Assembly (NCBI GenBank): GCA_023213395.1
Contig: CM041465.1
Span: forward strand, 50,723,741 to 50,787,740
Source: Cycas panzhihuaensis
Taxonomy: Eukaryota > Cycadophyta
DNA: 64,000 nt
Reading direction: 5' to 3'
Below, in pieces: positions 33,279 through 44,760 of the stretch; the stretch's first letter is position 1, and each line of letters begins with the position of its first letter. The notes under the pieces were generated by a model. The model worked only from the letters and a program-made list of their open reading frames with translations. It was not told where the DNA came from and did not search any database. A program made the translations under genes and the position numbers.

Positions 33279-33574
33279 TGTTGGAATAATAATTCATTAG
33301 GGTAATTCCTAAAATGGTGTGTCAGCATTAGGTGGTATAGAGCTGACTCCAACCACCCTAGCCAACCTATCCATCTATTTTTTAATGGTGTTTTTTAACA
33401 CCGATATCGATAGACATTGGGCAAACCCAACATCCCAACTATTTAAATAGGCCTTACAACCCAAAGGTGTTTCTTAATACCGCCATCATTTTATGGAGAT
33501 TATGGTTTTTAATTTTATTTTTTTGAAATGACCTTGTAAATCTTTCATTCTGCTCTGACCTCATCGCTCTACTA
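33279..33574 (+). repeat. Element A 3' LTR
   Basis: It begins TGTTGGAATAATAATTC and ends GCTCTACTA, followed by CTTTC (33575-33579). Aligns with 715-1006 at roughly 83%. Confidence 0.85.
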
Positions 33575-34201
33575 CTTTCATGGATTACTTAACTATATTA
33601 ACTTCATTACTTTGCATCCATCATTTAAATTTCTTAAAGTATTAAATTATATGAATAGTTATCTACCTCATGGGTACATTTTAATATTTTTTATTAGCTC
33701 CATTCAACTAGCAACTACTCATAAATCATCACCATCATAGGGTGATAAGACTAACATCTATGATTATTACACATAAACTAGTAACACCTACTTCATTAAT
33801 AGTTGGTCACTATGACCTCATTCATGCCCCCATTACATCCTCTATACTATGTATGACTCAATCCAACCATCTTCCTTATATATCCTTGGAAAAAGAATAC
33901 TAAATATAATTAAGATAGTGGATTCACAATTAAAATCCCTATGTGCAATATTTTTCAAGTAGCCCCATACATCAACATAGTCTACTAAATCAATTTTAGA
34001 AGAATTTCACCATAAATCTAAGATCTCAATTATCCACCTCCATTATATCCATCATAATTTCCATAAATAGGTTCTAATAAAATCTTTTAAGCAAGCATAA
34101 TTAATATATTTATAAAATGCTTCTTTGTTAGTTTTCTCCAACATAACTTTGATAGATTAAAGCACAGATTCCTTGTAGCCTCATAAGGATTAGACCATTA
34201 A
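33575..34201. other. No gene seen
   Basis: AT-rich sequence with no domain. It may include interior of the minus-strand element whose LTR lies at 34214-34630. Open stretches here (for example 34128-34310 minus) overlap that LTR and carry no motif. Confidence 0.4.
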
Positions 34202-34213
34202 GCTCTAATACCA
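34202..34213 (-). other. Primer-binding-like site next to LTR 34214-34630
   Basis: On the minus strand TGGTATTAGAGC, one base off the copia consensus. A second similar motif (TGGTATTTGAGCA) lies at 34232-34244, so the inner LTR border could be either. Confidence 0.6.
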
Positions 34214-34630
34214 TATCAAAAAATAAGATCATGCTCAAATACCATGATATAAAATCACATAAGTACTTAGATATCATATTAAAAATATTATATAAATATG
34301 TATAAAACATTGATAAAAAAATATGAAATATCCACTAATGTAAAATATAAAATAAGTGGGAAAGAATTATCACTCTTCATCTATTGCATTATACAAGCTA
34401 TATATTTATAGATATAATTCACCTCATAGAGGTCTAATGATATTTGAAAACCCTTAATAGAACCCATGAGAATTCGTGAATATGTAAGCTTTAAACTCAT
34501 AGTTTAATAATACTCATAGATTAGTATCTATCAAAGTGTGCACCTCTTTAAGATGTATATGTACAACATTCAAGGGATAACTATTATAATAATTATGGAT
34601 TGACTATTAATTAAACATTATTTTCCAATA
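34214..34630 (-). repeat. Isolated copia-type LTR
   Basis: On the minus strand it starts TATTGGAAAATAATG at 34630. It has a TATCTATAAATATATAG TATA region near 34400 and AATTCTTTCCCACTTATTTT farther on, and ends before a primer-binding-like site. The layout resembles the E LTR (AT-rich U3 with TTAATTAA, TATA box, CCCAC). No second LTR or coding interior was found, so it is a 5' remnant or a near-solo LTR. Confidence 0.6.
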
Positions 34631-35689
34631 GATATGTTGCTAATTCTTCTTGGTTATATTATATATAATGAAGAGGAGGTGTAGGAGGCTATCTTTAGTT
34701 TAGTTCCCCCACTACCCTTTGTTCCTCGTAACTTTTATCTAATGGTCTATATGCACAGTTCTTGGGAAGAGGTGTTTCATCTCACAAGAGAATAACTAAT
34801 TAGTGTAACTACTTCTAATTATTTACTTGTAGTGTAGTTATTGGGTTATGGTAAGCACCCATTCTAGGGATGGCTATTGTTATTACTATATAGGAGGATA
34901 TCAACTATGGTTTCATCTCAAGTTATGATGGTTCCAAAGGTGGATGTTCATAGTCTTTGAGAAGGCAATGAGTTTCATGTGCATTCATTTGAAACTACTT
35001 TGAGAAGGTGCTTATGTCTTTTCCTTCAAGTCCCTATAGGTATTGGGCTTCAAGGTGGTAGTGCAAGCTATGTTATACTTTTATTTGCACTTTGAGTGGC
35101 CTACTTGAGATATAGTAGGCATGCATTTAACTACAATAATTTCACTATGGGTTTTTTAAACTTGATGGCAATTTGAGTTCCAAACTATGATGTACCAGTT
35201 GTAGAGAAGGATAGAGTGTTTTCACAACCTTATGGTCATAAGAAGTAATAGTTTGTTACATTTTATCTTATGCTTACAAGATGGAAGGAATTTGGAAGTG
35301 TTATGGTCGAGACCATATTGTCCATGGAGGAGGTAATATAGACAACTAGGTTGCATTTGTTTTTTAATTATTTTTTGTTATAATTAACATCAATTTAATC
35401 ATATTGAAATTAACATGAAATTCTACACTCTTTTTTAAAATTGTGGTGATATGTTAAAAGGGCTCAAGACATGTTGTTAGTTTCTTCACCTTGTTCAAGT
35501 CATTTTAAGCTTTTTTTAATATGTTAGGACCTCAGATCCTTTGAGTTTTAGTTGAGAGTTTATACTTGCAGTACATATGGCATAATTTTTTATTATATTT
35601 ATATTAAAAATATCAAGTCTAAGTCTTTTTAATTTTATATTACTAAATGCCCACAAACTTAATGAGCAAAACTATGCTATATAGAAATT
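34631..35689. other. No gene seen
   Basis: About 1 kb, somewhat more GC-balanced than its surroundings around 34680-35330. No open frame longer than 60 codons and no recognisable motif. Confidence 0.4.
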
Positions 35690-36440
35690 TAAAATTTCTA
35701 ATATTTTGATGTTACAAATATAGATGATGATAGCTTATGTAACGAAGATAAAGTTGTATACATCACCTAATAAGATTATTGATTTTGAAGAGAAAGTTCA
35801 AGAAGAAATAGCAATAATTAGTATGTTAATGACATAACACATTATAACTCACTTAGAAGTAGCATAAATTTTAGTAGAAACTTAGAAAGTCCTAAATGAT
35901 TGTATAAGTTTAGTAATAATAGTCAAATATTATACTTGAAAAACCCTTTTCAAGCATTAAAAGTGAGTCAAGATGCATTTATAAATCTACATCTCTAGAA
36001 ATTAAGATAGGTTAGAGATCAATTGGTTATGGCAAGTGAAAATATAAAAAACAAATACCTTATGAGTGTTACTTTGAATAGACTTCATCAAGGCTTCTAT
36101 GCATTTGTGACTAGTCCAAGTTTAATCAAAAGGACCAAGCCACTAATATTTATATAGTTATGTGGATTTTTCATATATGAAGAGTAGATGATACATATGT
36201 ATCAAGACAATATTATTAGTGAGGTGGTTTTAAAATTTAAAACTAAAGATAAAAAGAATAAAGAGCAAAAATCTAATAAAGGCCAATCACAACATTCTTC
36301 ATAAAATCAAACATAGGGAAAGGATGGACAAAACTCTAACTTGATTTGTCTTTATTGTGGAGAATTAGGACACTTGGTAAAGAATCATTAGAAGAAGGTA
36401 ATAGATAAAGTAAAGAAGAAATAATCTATCAATTTATCTC
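35690..36440 (+). pseudogene. Copia gag remnant
   Basis: Degenerate Gag without flanking LTRs. VRDQLVMASENI, then YLMSVTLNRLHQGFYAFVTS match the Gag segment usually reading LNGLPxxYxxFVTSL. A Lys-rich linker leads to a zinc knuckle near 36346: CLYCGELGHLVKNH, with the last Cys replaced by His. It differs from the Gag of A, E and G, so it is a fourth lineage. Nothing of pol follows. Confidence 0.72.
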
Positions 36441-36692
36441 TAGATAAAGATAAGCATGCTATTGATGTGTGTAGATGTGGGATCTATCAAGATTTAAACT
36501 TTGATTAAAAATAAATCACTTACAACCAATGGTATACTATGTTATGGAGTTATACACCAAGATCTCGTTTTATTATTACTGAAACAAGTCCAATCCATGT
36601 GATTGCTCTCACTAATCACATTGGATTGTACTTCATAATATACATAGAAATCTTTCTCCATACATGGGCAAAGTCTCATTCTCTTTTCTTTT

Positions 36693-36696
<4 letters not shown>

Positions 36697-36767
<71 letters not shown>
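36697..36767. repeat. (TC)n microsatellite, about 35 units
   Basis: An uninterrupted 71-bp TC dinucleotide run, preceded by pyrimidine-rich sequence from 36672. It generates spurious Leu-Ser open frames on the plus strand. Confidence 0.98.
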
Positions 36768-36769
<2 letters not shown>

Positions 36770-39486
36770 TTAGGGATGTAACCCCTTTATACTTCTCAAT
36801 TTTAGTTATCATAAATAGTTATATAACCACCTTAGTCATGTTAGATATGTCATATGCTAGTAAGGTCTAGGTCAACTTGCAAACAATTAAGTTAAATCTA
36901 CTTACTGACAAAGGCCCATCGATATAAGCTATCTACACTTCATGACTTTACATTAAGTTGACACATAGCATGTCAATATTGATAATTATTATGTTATTGA
37001 TAGACCAATCATGCTTTTTATCAATATCCTGACTTAACTTCCTATCGAATTATTAATGGATCAATATGCCATTCTAATTATTTCTTATTGATAGATCAAC
37101 AAAACTTTACATTACAAAAATAGTTTGATCTTACAAAAATCAGCCAAGGGGCTAACATCTCTCTATTAAAATGAGAATTCAACAAAAGAAAACAAAGATT
37201 TTGGTGTCAACAGTAGATTTACTTTTGGAATATCAAACTTATCATATTTTTATATTAAATCTTCAGTTGTATTTGTAGCCTGTTAGATTGCTTGTGACAA
37301 GTTTATAACTTTAGTAATACTGCTTTGTATTTCTTCTTTGGATTACTTAGTTGAGACATCCTAAGCAATCTATAACTAAAATTGAACTTCATCACTCAAA
37401 TAATAATTTTGACTTAATACATCATCCAAAGTGCTTTGTAGAGAAACAATCTATGATTAAATTTCTGTAAAATTCTTATTAAGTTTTTTCAATGTTTACT
37501 ATAAGGGTTGTATCTAAGTGTGGAAATCCTAGATCATTTCCAAATCTTGCTTCTTAGTTACAATTGCCAAGGCTCTTTAAGTGTCTCCCAGTATTTGGGA
37601 AATATTTCTATGATGTTTTATCAGTTCTTATATCTAAGTCTAGAAATAATATGCTTTGGATTGTAACTTATTCAAATCACTAAATAAATTATTCCATAAA
37701 ATAATCATATTAGATAAATAAGATTTAAAAGAATTAAATGATTTATGACAAGGTGACTATTTCTCAAAATATAATTCCTGCATCTTCATTTTAATTTGTG
37801 AACTATAATCCTGGAACATCATCAGAGTATTCCTAATAAACTCTTTATGCTCCATTTCCAAATTTATAACTTCATTCTTTATTGCTGCAACTAAAGTTTC
37901 CATTACCTTGATCTTTATCTGAAATAAATTATGTTATGCCTACATTTGCCATTATTGATATTTCAAAGTAAAAACTTTAACCATTACATCATCTAATTTC
38001 AACTTTATTAAAACTATATGTTAATTTGATACAACAACAAATTGATCTACTAATAGGAAAGTAATTTATTAGATTGCATTATCTACAAGATCTTTGTTTG
38101 AATGATTTCCTAGCTCTTCAAGTGGACAAATGGGAATTTGTGAGATTAATAATAATTCATGGTAGTCACTTCTTTTATTTACCTACTCTAGTCCTTTTCC
38201 TTATTTGTCTTATAGATATGTCTCTTCCTCGACTATTGAATTCATCCTTTCTTCCATCTTGTTATCTAGGATGTTGACAATAACTATAATTTTTCGGTTC
38301 TATTTCTTTCCTTACAAATAGGGATTATTATTGTCCTATATATTGATAATTTGATTTTCCTGTTACTCTTATAGCAACTCAAGATTTTCTTCCTCTAATT
38401 CATAGAGAATTTTTTGTGTTGTATATTTAATAGGTTCTTCCGAATATGCTTGCATTGATTCTAATTCCAGATTATCTCTAGTGGTTTCTCTCAGATTAGG
38501 GCTTGTAATGATAAGAGTATCGACTTGGTGTAGTTGTTGCTTAGGATTTTGTTCCTTAATCCTAGTAGGAGTAGTCTAGTCATCTAAACTCTATTAATAC
38601 TTTCATTGTAGTAAATTACCTTCTAATGTGGTTCAAAAATTATCTTATACTTTATCCAAATGGGATTAAGGTTGCTCTATCATTGAAGTCTTATTCTACT
38701 CCTAAACTTATATGTCTATATTTTTCTTTAGTATATGAGTGGTTTGACTTCTTTGTTTCTTGTTTATTTTGCCTTTCAATAGCATTTGATTTGAAAGAGG
38801 TCCTTTTGTCATTATCTCAGCCAAGGTTCTTCTGTCTTCCCATTTAGGATGTTTCTCTTTATCCTTCTTTTATTTTTTATTATAGTATCTTTTTGTCGAC
38901 AACCCTGGTGTTACTTCCATGAGTCTTTTCTTAGATCTTTCTTTCTTAGAATATAAAGATTCAACTCTTAGCATTTGAATGGCCTATTTTAGTAGCCTTC
39001 TCCAAAATGGGGTGTTCTAATTTTTAGCCTTTCAATCTACTATTCTTTGATAATTATGAAAAAGAAACATCTCAGGCTCTTGAGGCTACTTTGGGAAAGG
39101 GCTTAAAATTTCTATTATAGATATGACCATCATCAAAATTAAGGAATGAAAATGAAAGGTTGTGCCTTTTTATAAATATCATCACACCTCTCTATTTACC
39201 TCAATGCTTAAATATATTATCCATTTCAACCTATGGCCTTTGGAGGCTTCTAAAATCATTGGCCAACACTTTGTGAGTATTTCAATTATCCTTGCTTCAT
39301 GTATCATGGTACTGTAGATAATTCTTGCAGCCCATTTTTAAGTGAAGAAGGTCATTCTATTAATCAAAGCTCCTCTACTATTAAATCTTTTCTTTTTTTT
39401 TTGAATTACAAATTACCTTAACATTATCTTTCTTATTTATTTTTTGAGAAAATTCAATCTCTTCTTTATTTAAGGTAAACCTTAAT
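36770..39486. other. Degenerate region, unidentified coding remnant on the minus strand
   Basis: No intact gene. On the minus strand between about 39000 and 37300 there are stretches with few stops and protein-like composition: a basic part (EDRRTLAEIMTKGPLSNQML near 38800) and a coiled-coil-like part (IKNEVINLEMEHKEFIRNT near 37880). I do not recognise the family. Plus-strand open stretches at 38074-38277 and 38626-38847 are hydrophobic antisense shadows. Confidence 0.35.
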
Positions 39487-39820
39487 AGAATCAAAGAATA
39501 GAGGAAATAAAATAGGGATGTAGAAAGGAGATAATCATCAATCCCATGAGAGTGGTGGTGTTAATGAACACTAGGGTCTTTAGACCCCATGAATAAAGAA
39601 GTAGGATTAAGTGGGATATAGCACACCATTCAAGGTCTAGTGCTGATTGACATTGACAAATATTAAATATGCTTCTACCAAGATCTAATAAAGTGCAACT
39701 AAGTGTGGTTAGGATCTAACATAGTGCCACCATAATATCTCTCCTATTCTAGGTTATCACCCTAATGTGAGTAATCAACTTGAGGTAGATACAAGACCTA
39801 ATTTATGAATTATTCTAATA
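39487..39820 (-). repeat. Element K 3' LTR (inner end approximate)
   Basis: On the minus strand it starts TATTAGAATAATTCATAAATT at 39820 after the purine tract GGGGGAGAAA. It holds ACACCACCACTCTCATGGG near 39545. The outer end is not sharp; the 39487 border is an estimate from similarity to the C and H LTR ends. Confidence 0.65.
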
Positions 39821-39835
39821 TTTCTCCCCCATAAT

Positions 39836-41330
39836 ACCCATTTAGGGACACTCCAAGTTTATCTCTAAATTTGATAAACTTTATTTTACCAAGTGCCTTT
39901 ATAAATATATCGGCCACTTGTTATTTATCAATGTAATAGACTAATTCTAAATCACCTTGTTATACCAATTCTTTGATGAAATGATGTTATATTGTAATGT
40001 GCTTTGTCTTACTATGAAATACTAGATTCCTAGTCATCTAAATTATGTTTTGATTATCACAAAGTAACTAAGTAGGACTAACCTATTCTTCCTATAAATC
40101 CTGAAGCAACTTTCTAAGACAAACTATTTTATATGCTCCTACTACAACTACTTTTTACTCTACTTCTATAGTAGATAGAGATACTATGGCATATTTCTTT
40201 GCACTTCATACTACTGCAACCGAACCTAAACTAAATGTATAATTAGAGGTAGATTTCTTATCATCTATAAAACCTACCCAATTTAAGTCTATATAGCCAA
40301 CCAATCTATAGTCCCTTGATGACCTGCAATGTAACCCATATCTAATAGTACCTTCAAGATACCTAAGAATTCTCTTAGCGATTTGCTAATGTTTTACCTT
40401 AGGCTTATGCGTGAATCTAGAAACTATACTGACTACATATATGATATCTAGTTGAGTTGAAGTCAAGTAAATTAGACTTCTAATCAACTACCTATAAAGT
40501 GTACAATCAACTAATTCTGATTCCTCAAACTTAGATAATTTCAACCCAACCTTTGCTAGAGTTATAAGTGGCTTGTAATTGCTCATATTAAACTTGTGCA
40601 ATATGTTTAATGTGTATTTCCTTTGGGAGATAAATATCCTATTTTCATCTTGCTAAACTTCAATGTCTAAGAAGTAATGCATTAATCACAAGTCTATCAT
40701 TTTAAAATTCTTGCACATATCTTTCTTGAATCTTTAAGATAAGTGATCACTATTCCCATTATATACCAAGTCATCAACATATAAACCCAAAATTAGTATT
40801 GAGATTTCTTCCAATTTGATGTATAGATTAGGATATGATTGATGTCTTTGGAATCCTTTATTCTTGAAATATTTATCAATCTTAGAGTACCATACTCTAG
40901 GTGCTTACTTAAGTCCATATAAGGCCTTTTTAAGTTTATAGACCTTATTTTCTTTAGTTTTCACTTCAAACCATTTAGATTGTTGGAAATAATTTTTTTT
41001 ATCTACATATCCATTTAAGAAGGCACTGCTTACATCCATTTAATGCACTATCCAATCTTATTGTGCAACTAAGGCTATTATTAATCTAAATATTTTTAAT
41101 CTTATAATAGGTATAAATATCTCATTATAATCTATGCCCCCAATTTGAGCATATCCCTTTGTAACCAACCTTGCTTTATACTTATCAATAGATCCATCTA
41201 ATTTATACTTGGTCATATAGACCCATTTAATCCTAATGGAATTCTTGTTAGGTGGCAAATCTACTAACTCCCATGTGTCATTTTTCATTAAGGCATCATA
41301 TTCACCATTCATTACTTTCTTCTATTCACC
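39836..41330 (-). pseudogene. Element K reverse transcriptase and RNase H (broken)
   Basis: RT opens at 41312-41058 with NDTWELVDLPPN, KWVYMTKYKLDGS and VTKGYAQIGGIDYNE. The catalytic LYVDDLVYN lies near 40770, followed by LMHYFLDIEV. RNase H follows with YIDLNWVGFIDDKKS, SLSTIEVE, LCDNQN and the C-terminal VADIFIKALGKIKFIKFRD. Catalytic Asp residues of RT remain. Frameshifts and stops are frequent. Confidence 0.85.
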
Positions 41331-41339
41331 TTGAGTGTT

Positions 41340-41946
41340 TGTCTCTTCAAAGTTGTGAGGCTAATTAGACTCTATAACATGAGTCATAAGCGTAAAATTC
41401 ACCTTTCGACATCTTGTAGTCCTTCTCTTAAAGTTTGTGTCCAAAATATTTAAAGGGTTGTGAGCCCTTTGTATTTATTTAGAGGCCCTTTGATTTCAAG
41501 TAAAGAGTCTTACTTCATTTGTATAAGGTGCATTTATACCCTTAGAGTTTAAGTCCACCTCAATTATGATATTCTTATCCTTATCTTTTTCAATTACTTC
41601 TTGTTTATAAAATTCACCTTGTTTAAAGATGACATCCTTACTTATAATAATCTTTTTGCCTTTTGGATCATAAAGTTTATAGGATCTAAACAAGTCATAA
41701 TATTCTATCAAAATATATTTGATACTCTTATCATCTATTTTTATCCTCCTTTGATTTGAGATATGTACATAAGATATACACCCAAAGATCCTTAAGTGTT
41801 TAATGCTTGGATTATATCCTATCCAAGCTTCTTCTAGTGTAACCCATCTAACTACTTTAGTAGTACTCTTGTTCATCATATAGATAATTGTATATACAAC
41901 TTTAGCCTAATATTTATTTTTAAGTTACTTGTCCTTAAGCATACTT
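41340..41946 (-). pseudogene. Element K integrase, C-terminal part
   Basis: Open at 41496-41879: VRWVTLEEAWIGYNPSIKHL, CISYVHISNQRRIKIDDKS, YKLYDPKGKKIIISKDVIF. This is the part after the integrase core in copia pol. The frame continues across L: the segment before L ends in VKMPRS and this one starts with SMLKDK, matching element A (MARCMLKDK). Confidence 0.85.
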
Positions 41947-42335
41947 TGTCAAAGTATAGGGTTTCAAAGATTAGCTTTGAAACCATGATGAAAATATTAA
42001 TTGAAACTAAGATATAAGTATGAGGATTAAAGAATAAAAATGATAAATGAAATAAACTAAAATGAAGTATATATAATGCAAAACACAATAGAGATATAGA
42101 AAAATGATCACCTTCCAAAGTATTACATTAGGAATGAATAAATACTTATAGTGCATTTAACCTCATACTTGACCAATAAGATGTAAAGAATCCTTAAGTC
42201 CACCAATTAGACGCTTACATGAATAGGTGTTCTCCACATGCATACATCTCAATAGTATAATAAAAAATACCTATGAGAATTAAGGGGAATAATTAACTAA
42301 ATATATAAATCAATATTAAATATTATGTTTTAACA
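41947..42335 (-). repeat. Element L 3' LTR
   Basis: On the minus strand TGTTAAAACATAATATT at 42335 to TACTTTGACA at 41947. The minus-strand tract AAATATTAGGGGAGG just before it is the polypurine tract. Confidence 0.92.
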
Positions 42336-43361
42336 CCTCCCCTAATATTTAATTTAATATCACATCTATATATTATGTAGAAATCTACTAGAATAAATGG
42401 AGATTAGCTCCATATGTCACTAGCTATATTTGTAAGATATAAATAAAATCTATGCAAGTCCATATGAAGAAAAGTCCATCTGCTAGAATGCATAGGTGAC
42501 TAACTACTATAATTGCTATTTGAATAGGAACCTCTTTTAGATACATGGTTTAATTAAATAGTTAACTTCACTTTATAAACAAGTCTACTTGGAAAATGAG
42601 TTAAGTAGTTACATTCATAACCAAGGCAACTAATTTATGGTTCTTTCATTCTCCTTTGAGGTAACAAAATTATGAGAATTTTAAAGATAAGAGTAAGAAA
42701 TATACTTTTATAAAGCATCATCTGCTAAAACTTAAGAATACAACTACCAACAAGAAAATACCATATGTGATTTAACATGAAAGAACTCTTATAAGTGTAC
42801 AAGGAGTTCCTAAGAGCCTTTAAACTATAAAAAATAAGCAATTTTTACTTAAATTTGAACCAAACATGCTTATTCTTTTACCATATTATAAAAATAATAT
42901 TTGTAAGAAGAGTTATAACTCTTTTAATGGGGGTTTACCCTATAGTTTTTGGACTAGAAAAACTACCCTTCAATAAAATATTGATAACTTTTTGCTCAGA
43001 TCTCTGATTGATCTACAACTATTTTCGTTGGAAAGTAGATAAAAAGATGCATAGAATTATGGATATTCAAAGTTGAGGTACCAAATCTACCTTTAAGATT
43101 GGTGATAAAAAATAAATAGAGATTAAATTTGCTACAATCCTTTCTTTATAGCCCCAAAATCTATAATTTTCCCACTCAAGCTTTGAAGGATGAGTCAATT
43201 CATCTCAAATTTGCCATTGTTTCTTGAATTTTTTTTTGTATACATCTTTAAACCCTACTACCTACTTGTAAGATGCATATATACAAGAGATACTTAGCTT
43301 AATAAGCTCAAAACTTGATTGATAAGATCTTCACCTTATCATAGTGGCTTGGATTCAACCA
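42336..43361 (-). other. Element L interior, non-coding
   Basis: No coding content. Contains GATAACTTTTTGCTCAGATC near 42981 followed by TCGTTGGAAAG, a motif type that recurs in other elements of this window. Confidence 0.7.
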
Positions 43362-43374
43362 TGCTCTGATACCA
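43362..43374 (-). other. Element L primer-binding site
   Basis: On the minus strand TGGTATCAGAGCA, directly abutting the LTR end. Confidence 0.92.
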
Positions 43375-43763
43375 TGTTAAAACATAAGATTTCAAAGATT
43401 TGATTTGAAACCATGATGAAAATATTAATTGAAAGTAAGATACAAGTATGGGGATTAAAGAATAAAAATGATAAATGAAATAAACCAAAATGAAGTATGT
43501 ATAATGTAAAACACAATAGAGATATGTAAAAATGATCACCTTCTAAATTATTGCATTAGATATGAATATATACTTATAGTACATTTGACCTCATACTTGA
43601 TTAATAAGATGTAAGAACCCTTAAGTCCACCAATGAGATGTTTACATATATAGGTGTGTTTCACATGCACACATCTCAATATTTTAATAAAAAAATACCT
43701 ATGAGAGTTAAGGAGAATAATTAACCAAATACATAAATCAATATTAAACATTATGTTTTAACA
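43375..43763 (-). repeat. Element L 5' LTR
   Basis: On the minus strand TGTTAAAACATAATG at 43763 to TATGTTTTAACA at 43375. The two LTR tips form a perfect short inverted repeat, TGTTAAAACATAA. Confidence 0.92.
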
Positions 43764-44760
43764 TACTTCTAGGCATTTTAACAATTGTTCTATTCTTCCT
43801 TTAAGTAACCCCATTTTATTGGAGGATGTAAGGATTTATGAGTTATTTTCTTATGCCATAATATGTGAAACAAGATTTAAATTTATTCAAAATAAATTTC
43901 CCCCCATTGTGTGATCTAAAAGGTCAAAATTCCAAGTCCACTTTGCATTTCTACAAAAGTTTTGAAGTCCATGAAATATTATAGAGCATCTGACTTAAAG
44001 AAGTATATCCATGTCATCCTTATGAAGTCATTAATAAATATCATAAAGAACTTAGTACCTCTAAGTTAGGGCACATCTCTTAGACCACATGAGTCTATGT
44101 ATATCAATTAAAGGGGTCCACTGGCCCTATAGTTTTTATTGGAAAATCCTTCTCTTTGTTACTTTCTAAGTATACATCCTTTATATAGATCCTTACTATG
44201 TTCAATAGTTGGTAGTCCAATTACTATGTCCATTTTCTTTATTAAGACTAAATAATTATAGTTTATATAGCCAAGTCTTTTGTGCCATGTTTTACTATCT
44301 ACATTTGTTAATGCCTTTAAGATATAATGGTCTATTAGGGGCATGACTAGTTTGAACAACCTATCATTAGTTATTTATTGTTTGGCCATAATTACTTTAT
44401 TCTTTAGTTTATCTTTGATGGTGTATTTCCTATTATTAAATATTACTTTTTATTTTTATTCCATTATTTGACCCACTGATAGTAAGTTCTTCTTAAGGGC
44501 TAGAACATGTAGAACATCATTTATACCCATTGTTTCTCCAAAATTAATTTATATAGAGATATTTTCTTTACTAATAGCTACTTGAGTATTGTTATTAACA
44601 AATATAATCTTGCTATTCTTGGGGTTATCCAATTCTTTAAACCACTCCTCTTTATGAGTCATGTGTGTAGAACCTATATTTATTGACTAATTGTATTCTT
44701 CCTTATTAACCATTGGACTTGAAGGAAATAATCTTTCATCTTGTCTTTATTTAATATCTA
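43764..44760 (-). pseudogene. Element K protease and integrase, N-terminal part
   Basis: On the minus strand the protease active-site segment is reduced to INIGSTHMTHKEE near 44670 (usual D-S-G-C-S). GAG-pre-integrase is open at 44159-44359: KTWHKRLGYINYNYLVLIKKM and KGCILRK. The integrase core follows with stops: YIDSCGLRDVP (first Asp), FINDFIRMTWIYF, and a decayed DNGGE segment. It ends at the TACTT of L. Confidence 0.78.

Larger units (their letters stand above)
715..33574 (+). mobile_element. Element A: outer Ty1/copia element enclosing the nest
   Basis: Two LTRs of the same family and orientation lie 32 kb apart. The left one is followed by a primer-binding site and the right one is preceded by a purine-rich tract. 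The flanks carry the same 5 bp, CTTTC, at 710-714 and 33575-33579. What remains of A itself is 1007-2382, 25113-25875 and 29524-33278 (leader, gag, protease, integrase and RNase H, with no reverse transcriptase). The rest is inserted H, D, E, F, G and C. By eye the LTRs differ at about 17% of sites, so the insertion is old. Confidence 0.83.
41947..43763 (-). mobile_element. Element L: small non-coding LTR element
   Basis: A 1817-bp element with two 389-bp LTRs, a perfect primer-binding site and an exact TACTT duplication (41942-41946 and 43764-43768). The 1039-bp interior has no open frame and no domain. By size it lies between TRIM and LARD classes. LTR divergence is about 10% by eye. It is inserted in the K integrase. 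Confidence 0.92.

Noticed and set aside
33002-33352. 116-codon minus-strand open frame
   Set aside because: It overlaps the A RNase H and 3' LTR in antisense and has no motif.
36539-36870. Two plus-strand open frames with Ser-Leu repeats
   Set aside because: They are only the translation of the TC microsatellite plus flanks.
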